Source: Ectobius pallidus (Eukaryota; Arthropoda; Insecta; Blattodea; Ectobiidae). Taken from it: a stretch of DNA of 64,000 nt. The first letter of the stretch is position 1. Each line of letters starts with the position of its first letter. The position numbers and the translations under genes are program-made. Location of the stretch: NCBI GenBank assembly GCA_964059195.1, contig CAXKWD010000003.1, forward strand, positions 199,230,174 through 199,294,173, in the 5' to 3' direction. Below are positions 44,145 through 55,089 of the stretch, piece by piece. The notes under the pieces are model-generated. The model saw nothing but the letters and a program-made list of their open reading frames with translations. It ran no database searches and was not told the origin of the DNA.

Positions 44145-45316
44145 TCTATATATAAAAGCCAAAACCCACTGACTCACTGACTGATCACAGTTTCTCAAAA
44201 ACCATACAGCCTAGGAACGTGAAACTTGGTACACATATTGCTCCTAGGCTCTAGATGCGCACTAAGAAAGGATTTCAAAATATTTGGCCTCTAAGGGTCT
44301 CTAAGGGCCAAAATAGGGTTGTAAAGTTATGAAATTCACCAAAAGGAATTCATACTGCATGTACACAATCCCCATGGCAACATTATTTTTTTTAAACTAC
44401 ACAGGTGGCTTGGCATGACAGTGTGATTTCATGTAGACCTAATAGATATAAAATTATGAGAATGGCTATCAATAGAATTCCTATAAATTAATATTAACTA
44501 TTTTGTGACACGAAGTAAATTTAGAAGGTCCTGGGTTCTATTATTAAGAGTTAAACTCTTTTCTTATAGTTAGCCTAGGACTGTATTGCGAAAGATAGTT
44601 CATACAATATTAATAGATATAATTTCCTGATTAATTTCCATTTACCATATCATCTCTCTATCTTTACCTTACTTTTTACCTCTCCATTTTGGGGTCTTTT
44701 AAGCGACCCACGTTGCCCGGGCCTTAGAGGGGCGCGACCTGTCGGGAGGGGATTATCTATGGATCACATAGATCTTGACCAGACAAGGACATGGAGGGCT
44801 TCCCGGATGAGTGATCAGTCCAATGCCGGGGCCACCTCCGATACAACACAAACACATAGGACGAGATACACCATTCACACACTCACGCTGAACAAGGCGA
44901 GGATAGGATGAGGATGATAATGGCTACCAGATGATATCCGGGGACCACTAGGGCCTAAAGTTACCAGAGCCTAAAGTTACCAGACATTTGTCTCACAGGT
45001 GAGGAAAAATCCCGGAAAAACCCTACCTAGGTAACTTGTCCCGACCAGTATTCGTGAGAGGAGAGAACGCATCCCCTACGCCCAGCTATTTATTGTATGT
45101 TTGCCAAAATTGAAACAACGATTACATTTTTAAGACATAATCAGAGTAGGCTAAACTACGGGTGGAGGAGTAGGCCTACATGGAATATAAATACGTCCAC
45201 CGTGTTGGCTGGACGGCTGATGATTTATAGAAGTACATTGAATCGACTTTAAATTGTGTTCACTTAACCTTATATGCATAAATCTAACAATGCGAAGCAT
45301 TGATGGGTCAGCTAGT
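44145..45316 (+). mobile_element. Helentron-like non-autonomous element
   Basis: It starts TCTATATATAAAAGCC followed by a GACTCACTGACTGATCAC tract and GAAACTTGGTACACAT, and ends AACAATGCGAAGCATTG (hairpin with GAA loop) then ATGGGTCAGCTAGT. These are Helentron/Helitron2 hallmarks. A GCGACCTGTCGGGA repeat is nested at 44640-45075. The paralogous sequence at 58735-58765 runs uninterrupted through the insertion point and serves as an empty site. Confidence 0.72.
44640..45075 (+). repeat. dispersed repeat, GCGACCTGTCGGGA family (copy 3, longest)
   Basis: It begins near CTCTCCATTTTGGGGTC and includes GCGCGACCTGTCGGGAGG, CTTGACCAGACAAGGACATG, TCCGATACAACACAAACAC, ATCCCGGAAAAACCCTACC and GAGAACGCATCCCC. 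The ordered words suggest a SINE-like unit of about 430 bp. Confidence 0.6.
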
Positions 45317-45690
45317 CAACTATATAGTTCACTTTAACTGGAAAGTAGCTTTCGGACACTGCCTTTAGTATTGAAATTCTACTTTTATATAAGATTATAC
45401 GTTTAGTACTCACAACACATTCGTATGGAGTTCTGTACATAGAGTTTCCTGATGGTATGCCTATTGAGTAATTCCTTTTGTTTTTGTCTATTCAGTCCCC
45501 TTTTGCCTTTCTTCTCGGAGATTGAGGTTTCGAAGTTGATTATTTCACGTTTTAATTATGAGACAAAATTTCTTTCGACATTTCTTAAATACATTTCATT
45601 AAGTCTTGTAAATCCATGGAAACCATAAGATCTATTGTTTATACTCGTGGAAGCCTTTTTGATCAAAACGATTAAGAAAACGAAAATATC
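45317..45690. repeat. paralogous block continued (partners 33300-33660 and 58760-59095)
   Basis: Anchors are AAGTAGCTTTCGGACACTGCC, TATGGAGTTCTGTACAT, TCCTGATGGTATGCCT, TTCTTCTCGGAGATTGAGG and AATCCATGGAAACC. Confidence 0.6.
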
Positions 45691-46101
45691 TCACACGCGA
45701 TTATAATCCTTCGTACAGAGCTCGCCCTCAAACTGAAAGCAAGGACGAAGTCACAGCCAGAGGCGGCGGGAATTGGAGTGCAAGTGAAACGTGCAGAGTT
45801 GAAAACATTGATGGTATCATGTTAGTATCCACGTGGTTAACTAAAGCGCGTGGAGCCGTGGACTATGTTTACAGTGAGGACTTCGCACTCCACGCATGCG
45901 CACTGTCACCGGCAGGTTCGAATTTCAACGGTCGCGAAGCTTTCAGATTCCAGGCGATCTCTATACCATTAACTGAAGGGCTATTCTGACTTTCAAACTC
46001 TGAATGAAGTCATATTCCCAAATATTCCGGAACGACTGACTAAGGCTATTCAATGTTTTGCCAAAGGAAATATAATTTCTTTTCGCTTTAAATATTTTTC
46101 A

Positions 46102-46138
<37 letters not shown>

Positions 46139-46640
46139 GTATGGTAATGAAGCATGGCTTCATAGAATAAATTAAACTAATTTAAAGCACCGTTGTGAAT
46201 TTCATTTTAAGTTTCAATCTTATAACAGTTATTTTCTGAATCAGGGTTCCAAGCAGTGAAATGGTTATGCTGTATACTTTTGCACAATAGCTGAAACTTC
46301 TCTACTTGCCAGCGATCATCAAAGTAAAATTAATCCAAAGCTGATATTATGTTTCACTCATGATAGACCGTTGTTCATGGGTTGTGATCATGATATCGAT
46401 AATACATAGTTATTCTTATTAATTTGTGAAGGCAAGAGTGATGTGATTAATGCTATATCAGGATTAACATACACATCATTCGTGCTCATCCTCTGATCCA
46501 CAGGGAGATTCTAGTTTCAACACAGTCATTGTCCGAAGAACAAGTACTAACTCCTCTCACTCGCACCAACCGGGAAGTTCTAAGTCACCTTGTCATACCA
46601 AGAGTAATAGTCAATTAGATCAATACAGGCAGGCTCACTT
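45691..46640. other. unassigned stretch with NRF-1-like site and (TTA)n run
   Basis: CACGCATGCGCACTG at about 45890-45904 resembles an NRF-1 binding site (GCGCATGCGC) in a locally GC-rich stretch (45740-45960), which could be an old promoter. A (TTA)n microsatellite lies at 46101-46139. Confidence 0.4.
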
Positions 46641-46651
46641 GAGCTCGCCAT

Positions 46652-47086
46652 TCAACCCATCCAACCATCCCTCGCAAATCCTACTTCTCTTAAATCTATC
46701 CTAATATTGTCCTCCCACCTACGTCTAGGTCTTCCAAGTGGTCTTTTTCCTTCGGGTCTCCCAGTCAATATTTTTGAGGTATGTCTTTCCTCCCCCGTGC
46801 GCGCAACATGTCCAGCCCATCTCATCCTCCGTGGTTTAATTACCATTACTATATCCGGTGACTAGTTCAGGTTATGAAGCTCGTCTTTGTACAGTTTTCT
46901 CCAGTCTCCATTTTCATATCTCTTAGGCCCAAATATTTTCCTAAGCACCCTGTTTTTTAATATTCTCAGATTATGATCTTTCCGAAGAGTAAGCGGCCAT
47001 GTCTCACATCCATATGATACAACCGGCAGGATAATAGGCTTATAAATCTTTATGAGGATAATTTCTACACCTGTGTTTCCCAGTTT
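46652..47086 (-). pseudogene. LINE reverse-transcriptase ORF C-terminus (minus)
   Basis: The minus strand reads KINLGNTGVEIILIKIYKPI, then ILPVVSYGCETWPLTLRKDH, NLRILKNRVLRKIFGPKRYE, WRKLYKDELHNLN, a stop (46862-46864), VIKPRRMRWAGHVARTGEER, SKILTGRPEGKRPLGRPRRR and WEDNIRIDLREVGF. The RRMRWAGHVARxGEER...GKRPLGRPRxRWEDNIRxDL series is the standard end of many insect LINE ORFs. There is one in-frame stop, and the RT catalytic core is missing. Confidence 0.88.
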
Positions 47087-47133
47087 GATTTTTTTCGGAA
47101 TCCATCCATCTTTCTGGATCTAAGCTTCCAGCT

Positions 47134-47420
47134 TATATGTGTCCACTCTGCAGAAGGAGGAAAATGCAAAGCACATCTTATTAGAGTGCACGGAAACAGA
47201 AGGTCTGAGAAAAATGTACATTGACAGGAAATATCTAAGAATAAAACAGAATAAATATCTAAGAATAAAGAATAAACAGTAGCGTAGCATATAAGAAATT
47301 TGGTACAACAATAAAAACGAGGTTTTACTAAAGAAAATAGGGAAATTCCTGTTTGTAATTAAGAGAATATGGGGAGAAAATTCAGGGGAATTAAAAAGGG
47401 TGTGTAGTTGGTTTACATAA
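47134..47420 (+). pseudogene. LINE ORF C-terminus with Cys/His motif (plus)
   Basis: The plus strand reads YMCPLC, then with a one-base shift KEENAKHILLECTETEGLRK and, after a short break, NNKNEVLLKKIGKFLFVIKR ending at TAA (47418-47420). CPLCxxxxxxxxHILLEC is the CCHC-type knuckle near the end of many non-LTR retrotransposon ORFs, and the KxGKFLxxIK tail also fits. Two frame disruptions are present. It lies back to back with the minus-strand LINE fragment, so at least two LINE insertions meet here. Confidence 0.72.
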
Positions 47421-47451
47421 TACTTTAAAAAAAGTATAGTTAAGGATTAAC

Positions 47452-47879
47452 ATGTTGAAAGAATTATATGTATTTTTGTGGATTGTGTTTGTTCTTGTTC
47501 TGAGAGGGATTCCAATAGTTTACTTTTTTCTCAACAAAAGAGGCTCTGCGTCAAAGCATTGTTGTAGCCGAGAGTACCTGATGTATGTATTGAAGGATGA
47601 AATAAATCAATCAATTCAATCGATTCGTGAGGCTCGACAAAGTGGAGTATTCCGATCCTATCAGCAGCATTTCAACCCTCAGCTGAAATCCAAAAGGAAC
47701 AAAGGAAAACGAATGAATAAATACAGGTATGGAGAAATTAAATTCTTATTTTTCAATCACAGGCGGAATATTGTACGCGAAGTAATAATCAAAACCACCT
47801 CGACTTGCATTACCTTCGAGATACCAACAATCGTTTTAAAGGTATCTTTTTCGTTCCTAATAATTGTAAGCATGATGAT
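47452..47879 (+). CDS. open frame, uncertain
   Basis: An ATG-started frame begins with a hydrophobic segment (LYVFLWIVFVLVLRGIPIVY) followed by a polar, basic part (NPQLKSKRNKGKRMNKYRYG). It runs into the hAT element at 47880, so its nominal end is not original. It has no recognisable family and may be the 3' region of the preceding LINE. Confidence 0.15.
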
Positions 47880-48608
47880 CAGGGCCCGGATTCTGATGGC
47901 CTAAAATTGTTTGAAAAATTACCTATAAAATGATCCTAAATTTAAAGATAATGACGTATTAATTATAAAAAATGACCTAAAAACTGATATTTTATTTATA
48001 AAAAATTATTATTGTACACACAAAGTTATAGACTAGTTTGTACATAATTGTAAAAACTGTAAAAAACTGTAATGTTGTGAATGTTCTTTTCTCACGAAAA
48101 TTTATACTGGCACTGAGGCACTGGCGAGTCAAAATTTGGTATTTCCTTTTGTGGTCTGCCGGATTATATTGTTGTTTATTGACGGTGAACAGTAATTTTC
48201 ACTTTTAAATCCAAGCAGGTGGCAGACTCTGGTGCCAAGTCAGTCTAGTAATAATAGTAAGTTAATATAATACAAAATTTTTGGCGATTCTTTGATTCTC
48301 ATTTCCGACTGAGACACGACAACACTTCAACGCCGAGTTTTTCCTTCTTTCATTAATTAAACAACACACGAAAAATGTTAATACACTCAATGTAAATACA
48401 TGAAATGATTAAATAAGGAAGCAAATGACAAAATAATGACGTAAAATTGAAATAAATGCCCTAAAAATATAAAATGGCATAAAATGACAAAAAATGACCT
48501 AGTAAAAATGCATTTCTATAATCTAGAAGCTCTAGGATTTATCCACAAGTTAGCAGTGTCTATGAAGCATCAATAAAAAGATGACATGCCATTAGAATCC
48601 GGGCCCTG
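47880..48608. mobile_element. hAT non-autonomous element (copy 2, inverted)
   Basis: Ends CAGGGCCCGGATTCTGATG and CCATTAGAATCCGGGCCCTG. Flanks ATGATGAT and GTGATGAT match at 7 of 8 positions. At 729 bp it is the reverse complement of 302-1609 without the nested element. Confidence 0.92.
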
Positions 48609-48616
48609 GTGATGAT

Positions 48617-48984
48617 TATGAAAATTCTCCTGTCACAAAAAGCGAATTCAACTGGATGGCACATTCGATGAGTGGATATCCAGGAATTATATAGTTCATG
48701 TAATGAAAAATGCCTCCGGTCCTCACAAGGTATTTTTAGATCTGTTAAGGATGATGTAAAACAGCCATTCCACGGAAAGTAAGCCTGAAGCGTCCAGACC
48801 GTATCAACCTTTTAATATTAATTTAAAATATATGTCATCACTGAAAAATTATGAATCGCCCGAATTTTTCTTTGTCGACTGTGCCTTTGAACTTGTATTT
48901 TGCCTCATATTAACGACAATCTAATGTGTTACGGTTGCGGTATAAATACGAGTATAAGACTAAGATAAAACTACAACTTGTGTT
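48617..48984. other. unassigned intergenic stretch
   Basis: Nothing recognised. Confidence 0.4.
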
Positions 48985-49015
48985 CCATAATTACAAAAAG
49001 TCTGAACAGATTGTT

Positions 49016-49670
49016 AAGTACTAGGAGGTGCCCGTGGCTTCGCCACGATAATTCTTTTAAAAATTAAAAATTAAGAGTATAATAATTATTGAAGCATTAT
49101 ATTTGTTAACACTTGCACGCGAATCATTCATAAACTAAGCCATTAATAATTAATGAAACAGCTAAAATTCCTGCTTTAGAGTACATTCCACGACATGAAA
49201 GCGCCCCCTGGGAAAACTATATCAGAATCGAACCTGTGAACACATAATACGTATTGTTTCTCAGCAGTTTTATTTTATCAATTCAGTGAATGTTTCAAGG
49301 GAAGGAATGGTTTGTTTGGATTATTATTATCAGCGATATTTCAAGAGATAAATCCATCAATATTTTACAGCTGTTGCCCGCCATTATTCATTGACTCCAG
49401 GATTTTTAAGAAAATTACACTGGTAGATTATTAAAATTGTTTGTGGTTCAGAGCTATGAAAATTGTAAGTAAAAATAAAATTAGAATATTTGTTCATTGT
49501 GTTCATTTCACTTAGGCCTTATATAATAAAGAAACGGTTTTCCTTCCTAATTTTGTAGTCGCCATGAAAGTTTACACTGCGAGCGACGAACATCGCCGAG
49601 TATACCCGATGTCTCACGAAGCGGGCGAGCAAGCACGCTATTTAGGGCCGTTGAATTGTATAAGAGTAGA
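49016..49670 (-). mobile_element. Helentron-like unit inserted in block B
   Basis: It begins ACTAGGAGGTGCCCGTGGC with a TTCGCCACGATAATT hairpin region and continues with AAAAATTAAGAGTATAATA, matching the 3' end (minus orientation) of the 3964-6505 units. Block A lacks the whole 650 bp, which fits the unit length of about 620 bp. Confidence 0.65.
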
Positions 49671-49676
49671 TAGTAT

Positions 49677-49990
49677 TTCACCCTTCCTTCTTGGCTACAG
49701 TCGACTTCAATAAACTTGCTCAACTGCATTACCAGAGCCTGCGAACGTGGACGCGAAGGATAGGATTTTCTGTTATTCCTTTCAACTTTAATATGATTTT
49801 TTTAATTTTTTTATTTGTTTAGTTACATTACAGTCCGTGTTTCACCAACTGGTATATCACGGGATATTTACAGAATTATACATAATTACTATAACATATT
49901 ATAATATGAAAACAGTTTATGTGATGGAGCGGAATTACCAATTTCATATAAATTGCAGTGAATACCAGGTCGTAAAGGAATAACAGACAT
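49677..49990 (-). pseudogene. minus-strand open-frame remnant in block B, split by insertion
   Basis: From an ATG (49988-49990) it reads MSVIPLRPGIHCNLYEIGN, is interrupted by about 140 bp of AT-rich insertion, then continues HIKVERNNRKSYPSRPRSQA and LVMQLSKFIEVDCSQEGRVK. The frame past the block-A stop is intact here. An alternative is that the conserved stretch is untranslated RNA. Confidence 0.35.
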
Positions 49991-50492
49991 TAGGCTCCGT
50001 TATCGCTGTTGCGTATTAAACATAGCAGCGATTCACCAAACACCAGTTCTCTTTATTTAATTAAATCATATTATGTACAATACCCGGTGAGCAAGGCTCA
50101 TTCTCTGGAAAATTCCGATAATTTAATTACTAATTTCATGAAATTAAATGTTTAAATTTTTGCACGAAATTGCCAAAATAGTCTCTTAATCGTTAAATTT
50201 TAATAATTTACTTTGAGATCTGGTCTTTGGTCCTATGAATAGTTTTAATTAGTTTTATACATAACAGTAAACATTACAGTGATTTTACATCAAAACATTA
50301 AAAAAAGCTGTGCAGTACCGGTAACAAAAAATATTCTCCTTCTTTCGCTGTCATCTCTTGCAAACCTATCGAGATATTGTGATATATAGTCCTATCAATT
50401 TCTTGAATTACGTTTTACACTTAACACTGTAATGAACATTTTGATGATTCTATACACTTAACGTAGAAAAAATGTTCCTTCTAAGCAGTCAC

Positions 50493-50602
50493 CTCCGGCA
50501 TTGTGTTCCCAATTCTTCCGTCGAATCGTACATTCCACGTCGTCTGTTGGCCACCATTCCAATCAATCGTTGTGAAGAAGGTGAAAATTATTTTTGTTTA
50601 TC
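50493..50602 (-). pseudogene. 110-bp exon-like segment with splice sites (block B)
   Basis: The acceptor TTTCTGCAG and donor GTGACT are conserved with block A. The frame has a TAA near its start, then TKIIFTFFTTIDWNGGQQTT, WNVRFDGRIGNTMPE up to the donor. Same length as in block A, different stop. Confidence 0.4.
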
Positions 50603-51039
50603 CTGCAGAAATAAATCCTTTATCAATATAATTTAGACTCCAGTATTACTCTTAAAATAAAACACATTTGCATACTGATTAAACAGCAGATATAAATTCC
50701 TTAAATCATTTACATGACAATTCTTATGAGTAAAACATTTACATATACTAGGCCTCTGTATGTAGCCTACAATTGATAATATGCCGTTACCTTTTCTTGA
50801 TGGTGTTCAATTACTATGAACAGTCCTAAGAAGATTTCATTCTCCTCTCTGCTATACGAAATTTTTAATTCTTGTTTAGGTATATAATATAATACACTTA
50901 TTTTAATATAATATTTTTAATTGCAAAGACGCATTCTGTTTCCATAGAAATAATTTTAAAGTTATAAATGATTGTTTAAACTTATTGGTTTTGATTACCT
51001 AAGCGGGACTAGCCTCTCTTCCATTTGCATTATATAATA

Positions 51040-51394
51040 TTCTTGCTTTTTTTTTTAAATATTGTAAATTTCTTCTTCTGTTCTATTGCTTTTTTTATTT
51101 TATCATTCCATATTCTTAACCCTTTCCTTTTATAATTTTTTCTTCTTGTTCGTAGTACTTCATATGCTGTTTTATTTCATATATTTTATATTTTATTCAA
51201 TTCTTCATCAATATCCATGTTTGTTCCTTGTAATATTTTTGGGTTAATGTATTTTTGTGCAGATTCCATATACTTTTGTCTTGTAGTAGCTGAACTTTGT
51301 ATGTTTCTCCTTCATTAACTTTTTTCTTGGTTATTTTTCTCCATCTTTCTAAAAGTTTTATATTACATGTCAGAAGGAAGTGATCTGTTCTCAC
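51040..51394 (-). pseudogene. LINE ORF2 fragment (post-endonuclease linker)
   Basis: The minus strand reads RTDHFLLTCNIKLLERWRKI, then KVQLLQDKSIWNLHKNTLTQ, KTAYEVLRTRRKNYKRKGLR and IWNDKIKKAIEQKKKF. SDHxLVxxxx, followed by a variable linker and KKxYKRKGLRIWNxxIxxAIxxKKK, is the usual sequence between endonuclease and reverse transcriptase in insect LINEs. Two stops lie near 51165-51180. A hAT MITE starts 17 bp beyond its 5' side. Confidence 0.78.
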
Positions 51395-51410
51395 ATCAAA
51401 TCATCTACAG

Positions 51411-51679
51411 CAGCGTTTCTCAACCTATGGTCCGCGGACCACTGGTGGTCCGCGAAGAAGGTGAAGTTGGTCCGCAGACATAATTAAAAAATATCATAAA
51501 GCAAGTGGAAAGAAAAAAAAGTAAATTTTTTCACATATTTCGTTATAATGACCTATAATTAATACCCCAAATATTAAGAATATAGGCCTTATTTTAAAAG
51601 TGGGACGTAAAATTAGGGGTCCGTACAATTTTTTAGACATTTTACAGGTCCTCGGGTTCAAAAAGGTTTAGAAACGCTG
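51411..51679. mobile_element. 269-bp hAT MITE
   Basis: Ends CAGCGTTTCTCAACCTATGG and GGTTTAGAAACGCTG. The 8-bp duplication ATCTACAG is perfect at 51403-51410 and 51680-51687. A GGTCCGCGGACC palindrome lies near the left end. This CAGxGTTTCTCAACC group is a classic animal hAT type. Confidence 0.93.
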
Positions 51680-51687
51680 ATCTACAG

Positions 51688-52194
51688 TAGGCCTATATAC
51701 TCTTCCAAGATATTAATTTCCATGATATTAATTTTTGATACCCATGATATTAATCTTTTGTTCACTAAAAATAATCTATTATTGATCTCAAACCCCTAGC
51801 CGACCAAGTATATTTACATTTTTAAGTTTTACAGACAGAAATTACCACCATTCACTCTCTAACTGCATTGAACAACTTGACTGAAATGTTTGCATTTTGA
51901 AACCTCTTTTCTTCGAGTAGGTTGATGGACGCTGGACAAATCTACTTTTCTTTATGACGAATTCTCTTCTATAAAAGTGTTTATTCCCGTGTATGACCTA
52001 CAATATTTAAGTTCGACTGGACAATTAGTTTCTGCGATATACAATTTAAATTGTATTTAATATTGAGGTACTTTTTGCTGAAGAAACTTTTATAATTTTT
52101 CTATGGCTATCTTTACTACAGGAGTAAGTGTATATTGAGAATTCAAGCTAGTTTACTTTGTAGAATGTGTTATTCTGTCTTGTTAAATTTTGTA
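51688..52194. other. unassigned intergenic stretch
   Basis: CATGATATTAAT words are repeated at 51720-51765. Nothing else was recognised. Confidence 0.4.
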
Positions 52195-52845
52195 TTTTTA
52201 TTTCTTATGTCCGTACTATAGGTAGAGGAAGTATTGTTTTCGACCTCCAAATTCGAAGTTGAGGTTTTAATATAAATACCTGTTTTGGGGTCCCCTGAAT
52301 CCAAAAATACTATTTTAGGAAGCATGGCTGTGTGTATGAGTCTGTGTGGATCCATGTTTGTGAACAGCCTAGCTACAGAACGGAAAATCGTATGAAAACA
52401 TTTTTTTTTATTTAGGTTAGGTGCCTTCTGGAGATGTGACACAAAGTTTGTCGACAAATTTATCTTATTTTTAAGTGAACTTTACATGAAGAAATTTGAG
52501 ATTTTCTTTAAATTTTATACATGCCAATACCTCCATTTGAAACATTTCTTAAAAAAAAAATCATCTGAAGGGTACTTATAAGCACCCACTCCGAATATAT
52601 ATATGCACTATGGATTATGGCCTCTTGTTCTATATCAGAATGTGAAGTGAGAAAAATGCATTGTCCATGCTTAAAGTAAAGAAAGGTACGATAGTGCATT
52701 ATTCAGATTTTATTTTAGTTATGTATCCTTCCGGGATGCGATGTTATGTGGTAACGACACTGTCTTCATTTTCACAACCGATTTACATGAATAGAATATT
52801 TTACTGAGGCTAACTTTTATTTGGGCAGAGGAAGTTACATCAGTT
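52195..52845. repeat. unclassified dispersed repeat, GGTCCCCTGAATCCAAA family (copy 2)
   Basis: Shares the ordered words listed for 22130-23115 but lacks the internal duplication. Confidence 0.65.
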
Positions 52846-53014
52846 TAATGATTTTTACTTTCTCTTCCATAAGCACCTCAACTGGTCGCAGTATTTTAAA
52901 GCCAATCAGAGAAGCGGCACTGTTTCGTCGCTTAGCATTTTGCAGTTTAAAATGGTTCGATGGTTCATTGGCTGACGTTTTCTTAAAACTTCTATAACAA
53001 CTACCAGCAGTCTA

Positions 53015-53440
53015 TACGTAGACGAAGAACTGCGTTCGACCTTGAAACTCGATATTGAGCTTTCAGCATACATATCATCACTTACGCTATGAAGTCCTCT
53101 AAATCTAAAAATACATTTTTCAAAAACATGTTTATGTTTGTGTGAGTCTATTTGTGAACAGCATAACTCGATTATGAGAAACCGCAGAAAAATCCAATTT
53201 TGTATTTAGGTTAGATATTTTCTGGGATAGTGAATGTGTATTTTTTGTTTGTTTGTTTGCTTTTATTTGAAAACGGGTTTAACGATGTTTAAATTACGTA
53301 CACGAGGTGCTTATACTAACAGCTAAAACCTTTAGTTACCACATTTTTTCTTAAAATTCTTTGAAGGTAACTTATATGCCAAAACGAGTTCTCAGTTCCT
53401 AGTGGTCATTGCAATGGAACCTGAAATTGTTTGTAAAAGT
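53015..53440. repeat. unclassified dispersed repeat (copy 3, diverged)
   Basis: TTCGACCTTGAAACTCGA, AGTCCTCTAAATCTAAAAAT and GTGTGAGTCTATTTGTGAAC follow the same order as the start of copies 1 and 2. Confidence 0.5.
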
Positions 53441-53539
53441 GTTATATATGTTTTAATCCGTATGTAGGCTACTTACGTATGGGAATCTAAATAAATAAGA
53501 CTAGTGCATAATGCATTTAAATTACATATGCCTCCATAA

Positions 53540-53700
53540 AAATCATTAGACTACAAAATACGTCTGCTAATTTACTGACAGTACTTCAATACTCACTGCC
53601 AAAAAACCAATTCATTCATTACATTCCAATAGAGCAAATATGCTTGGTTAATAGCTATTTTTATATCAAGTACGCAAAATACGGCTTAAGCGGACGAATC
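53540..53700. repeat. paralogous segment (partner 42950-43100)
   Basis: Shared ACTACAAAATMYGWC, TCAATACTCACTGC/GCAATATCCACTGC, AAATATGCTTGG/AAAATGTTTCG and AATAGCTATTT words. Confidence 0.5.
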
Positions 53701-54232
53701 TAGTATAGCGGCCAAGGCTGAAATACTGGATGAGTCCGCTAAAGTTTTTGCGTACGTGTTGCATGCAATAGTTTTTAGTAAAAGTTCTTTAATTTTCCAA
53801 CTAATGTGTTCAGTTTTTACTCATTTTCAATTATTCTGCGTAAAGAAAGCAAAGATAGTGGCGATTGTATCAGTAGTGCCTGTTTATAAACTTCGCTTGA
53901 TGTGGATTGTTTCTTTTCCTTAAAAAGAAACTTTAAACGACATCGTTAAGATAATAATATTGATTAATGAAACTAAATATGTTTACATTAATTGAAATTA
54001 CATGTCATTTTTATCATATTTTCTGCAACGAAACTTATTATGCCTTGTTAAACGAAGCAATCGTTCAAGAGGCTCATCTGAAGCCGTTTCTTTCAACTAG
54101 TGCGCGTGGTCTTGGGGACTAAAGCTATGGCTTAGTAATGCAAATTTCATACGTTCGTGCCCACCCTAGTTGTAAAAAATATAATAGATTGAATTTATTT
54201 CTTCAATTCAAGTTTTCTAAATGACAAGTTTT

Positions 54233-54304
54233 ACTGACTTAGCTCAGTTGGTAGAGCATTAGCACCGATAGCCAAAGGTCGTGGGTTCAAATCCCAGTGT
54301 CGGG
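54233..54304 (+). mobile_element. tRNA-derived sequence (SINE head or decayed tRNA)
   Basis: The D arm GCTCAGTTGGTAGAGC and T arm GGGTTCAAATCCCAG are intact. The acceptor strands ACTGACT and TGTCGGG pair at only 5 of 7 positions, and anticodon-loop position 33 is C instead of T. A GGGGGAATTTTTCTCC body follows, so a SINE is more likely than a tRNA gene. Confidence 0.6.
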
Positions 54305-54339
54305 GGAATTTTTCTCCTATAATATCATGTAATGTCCAA

Positions 54340-54376
54340 CAGAGACAATAATCTGTAGTTCATGAATGCATATGCA
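54340..54376. repeat. short repeat shared with the 60034-60098 insertion
   Basis: GTCCAACAGAGACAATAATC then TGTAGTTCATGAATGC recurs at 60055-60090 with three substitutions. Confidence 0.75.
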
Positions 54377-54709
54377 TATATCTATAAGTTTTACCATAAT
54401 GAATAGAATGAGAAAGTGTGATGACTTCGTCGCTAATACAATGGTGGGTATAGGGAGAGCGGCGGTCCACCGAAACACTGGCAGCACCTTCGTTTGCGTT
54501 TCAACTTCTCAATGCTGCATCATGATAGTTTGGCATCTTATGATTAAACTCGCAATCTTTAATTAACCTTTGGTCCTATTTCTGTGAAATTTGTGCAGAA
54601 ATAAACTGCACAACACAGTCCTTCTGATGGTTAAAACAGAGATTTAAAAAATGCGGACATAAATGTTTTTATTTCATTATATAAACATCACCAATTACAT
54701 AAAATTCAT

Positions 54710-55080
54710 GGAGGGTGAAACGGAATTTGACTATGCGACAATTTTTTTCATTTTTGTGTCCCGTAAAAACTTCAAGCGAGAAAGTTTTAGTGAAATATTT
54801 CAACTTTATTTTAAATTCAGTACCACCTTTATATCTTGAATGGTTTACGAGTAATTGAGTGGTAATTATTCCTGGCGCACAGCTGTCTGAATGATGTGGG
54901 ACGATCGTGAAATGTTGAGGGTGAAGCAAATTTGACTATGCGACATTTATTACTTTATTTTTGTGTCCAGAAAGAGATCAAGCGTGTAAGGTTTAGTGAA
55001 ATATTTGGATCTTATTATAAATCGAGTACCACCTATATATTTATAATGGTTAACGAGTAATAGTAATTACTCTAAAGCTA
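54710..55080. repeat. 205-bp tandem duplication
   Basis: 54710-54860 and 54915-55080 share GAGGGTGAA, TTTGACTATGCGACA, TTTTTGTGTCC, TTAGTGAAATATTT and AGTACCACCTWTATAT in order. Both copies have diverged. Confidence 0.8.
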
Positions 55081-55089
55081 AAGCTATCA

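Larger units (their letters stand above)
48985..51000 (-). repeat. paralogous block B (partner 28290-29675)
   Basis: Same anchors as block A. Relative to A it contains two insertions: about 650 bp at 49016-49670 and about 140 bp at 49798-49937. It ends near GGTTTTGATTACC, exactly where block A is interrupted by the Harbinger-like dimer. Confidence 0.65.

Noticed and set aside
45740..45960. CpG-island-type promoter of a host gene
   Set aside because: It has one good NRF-1-like word and locally higher GC, but no exon or TATA could be tied to it, so it is only noted.
53695..53745. Hammerhead-ribozyme-like words (GCGGACGAATC and CTGGATGAGTCCGC)
   Set aside because: The core would need CTGATGA before helix II and GAAA after it. 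Here the order is reversed, and CTGGATGA has an extra base. The paralogue at 43060-43095 does not keep it.
54233..54304. Functional tRNA gene
   Set aside because: The acceptor stem has mismatches, T33 is absent and a SINE-like body follows.
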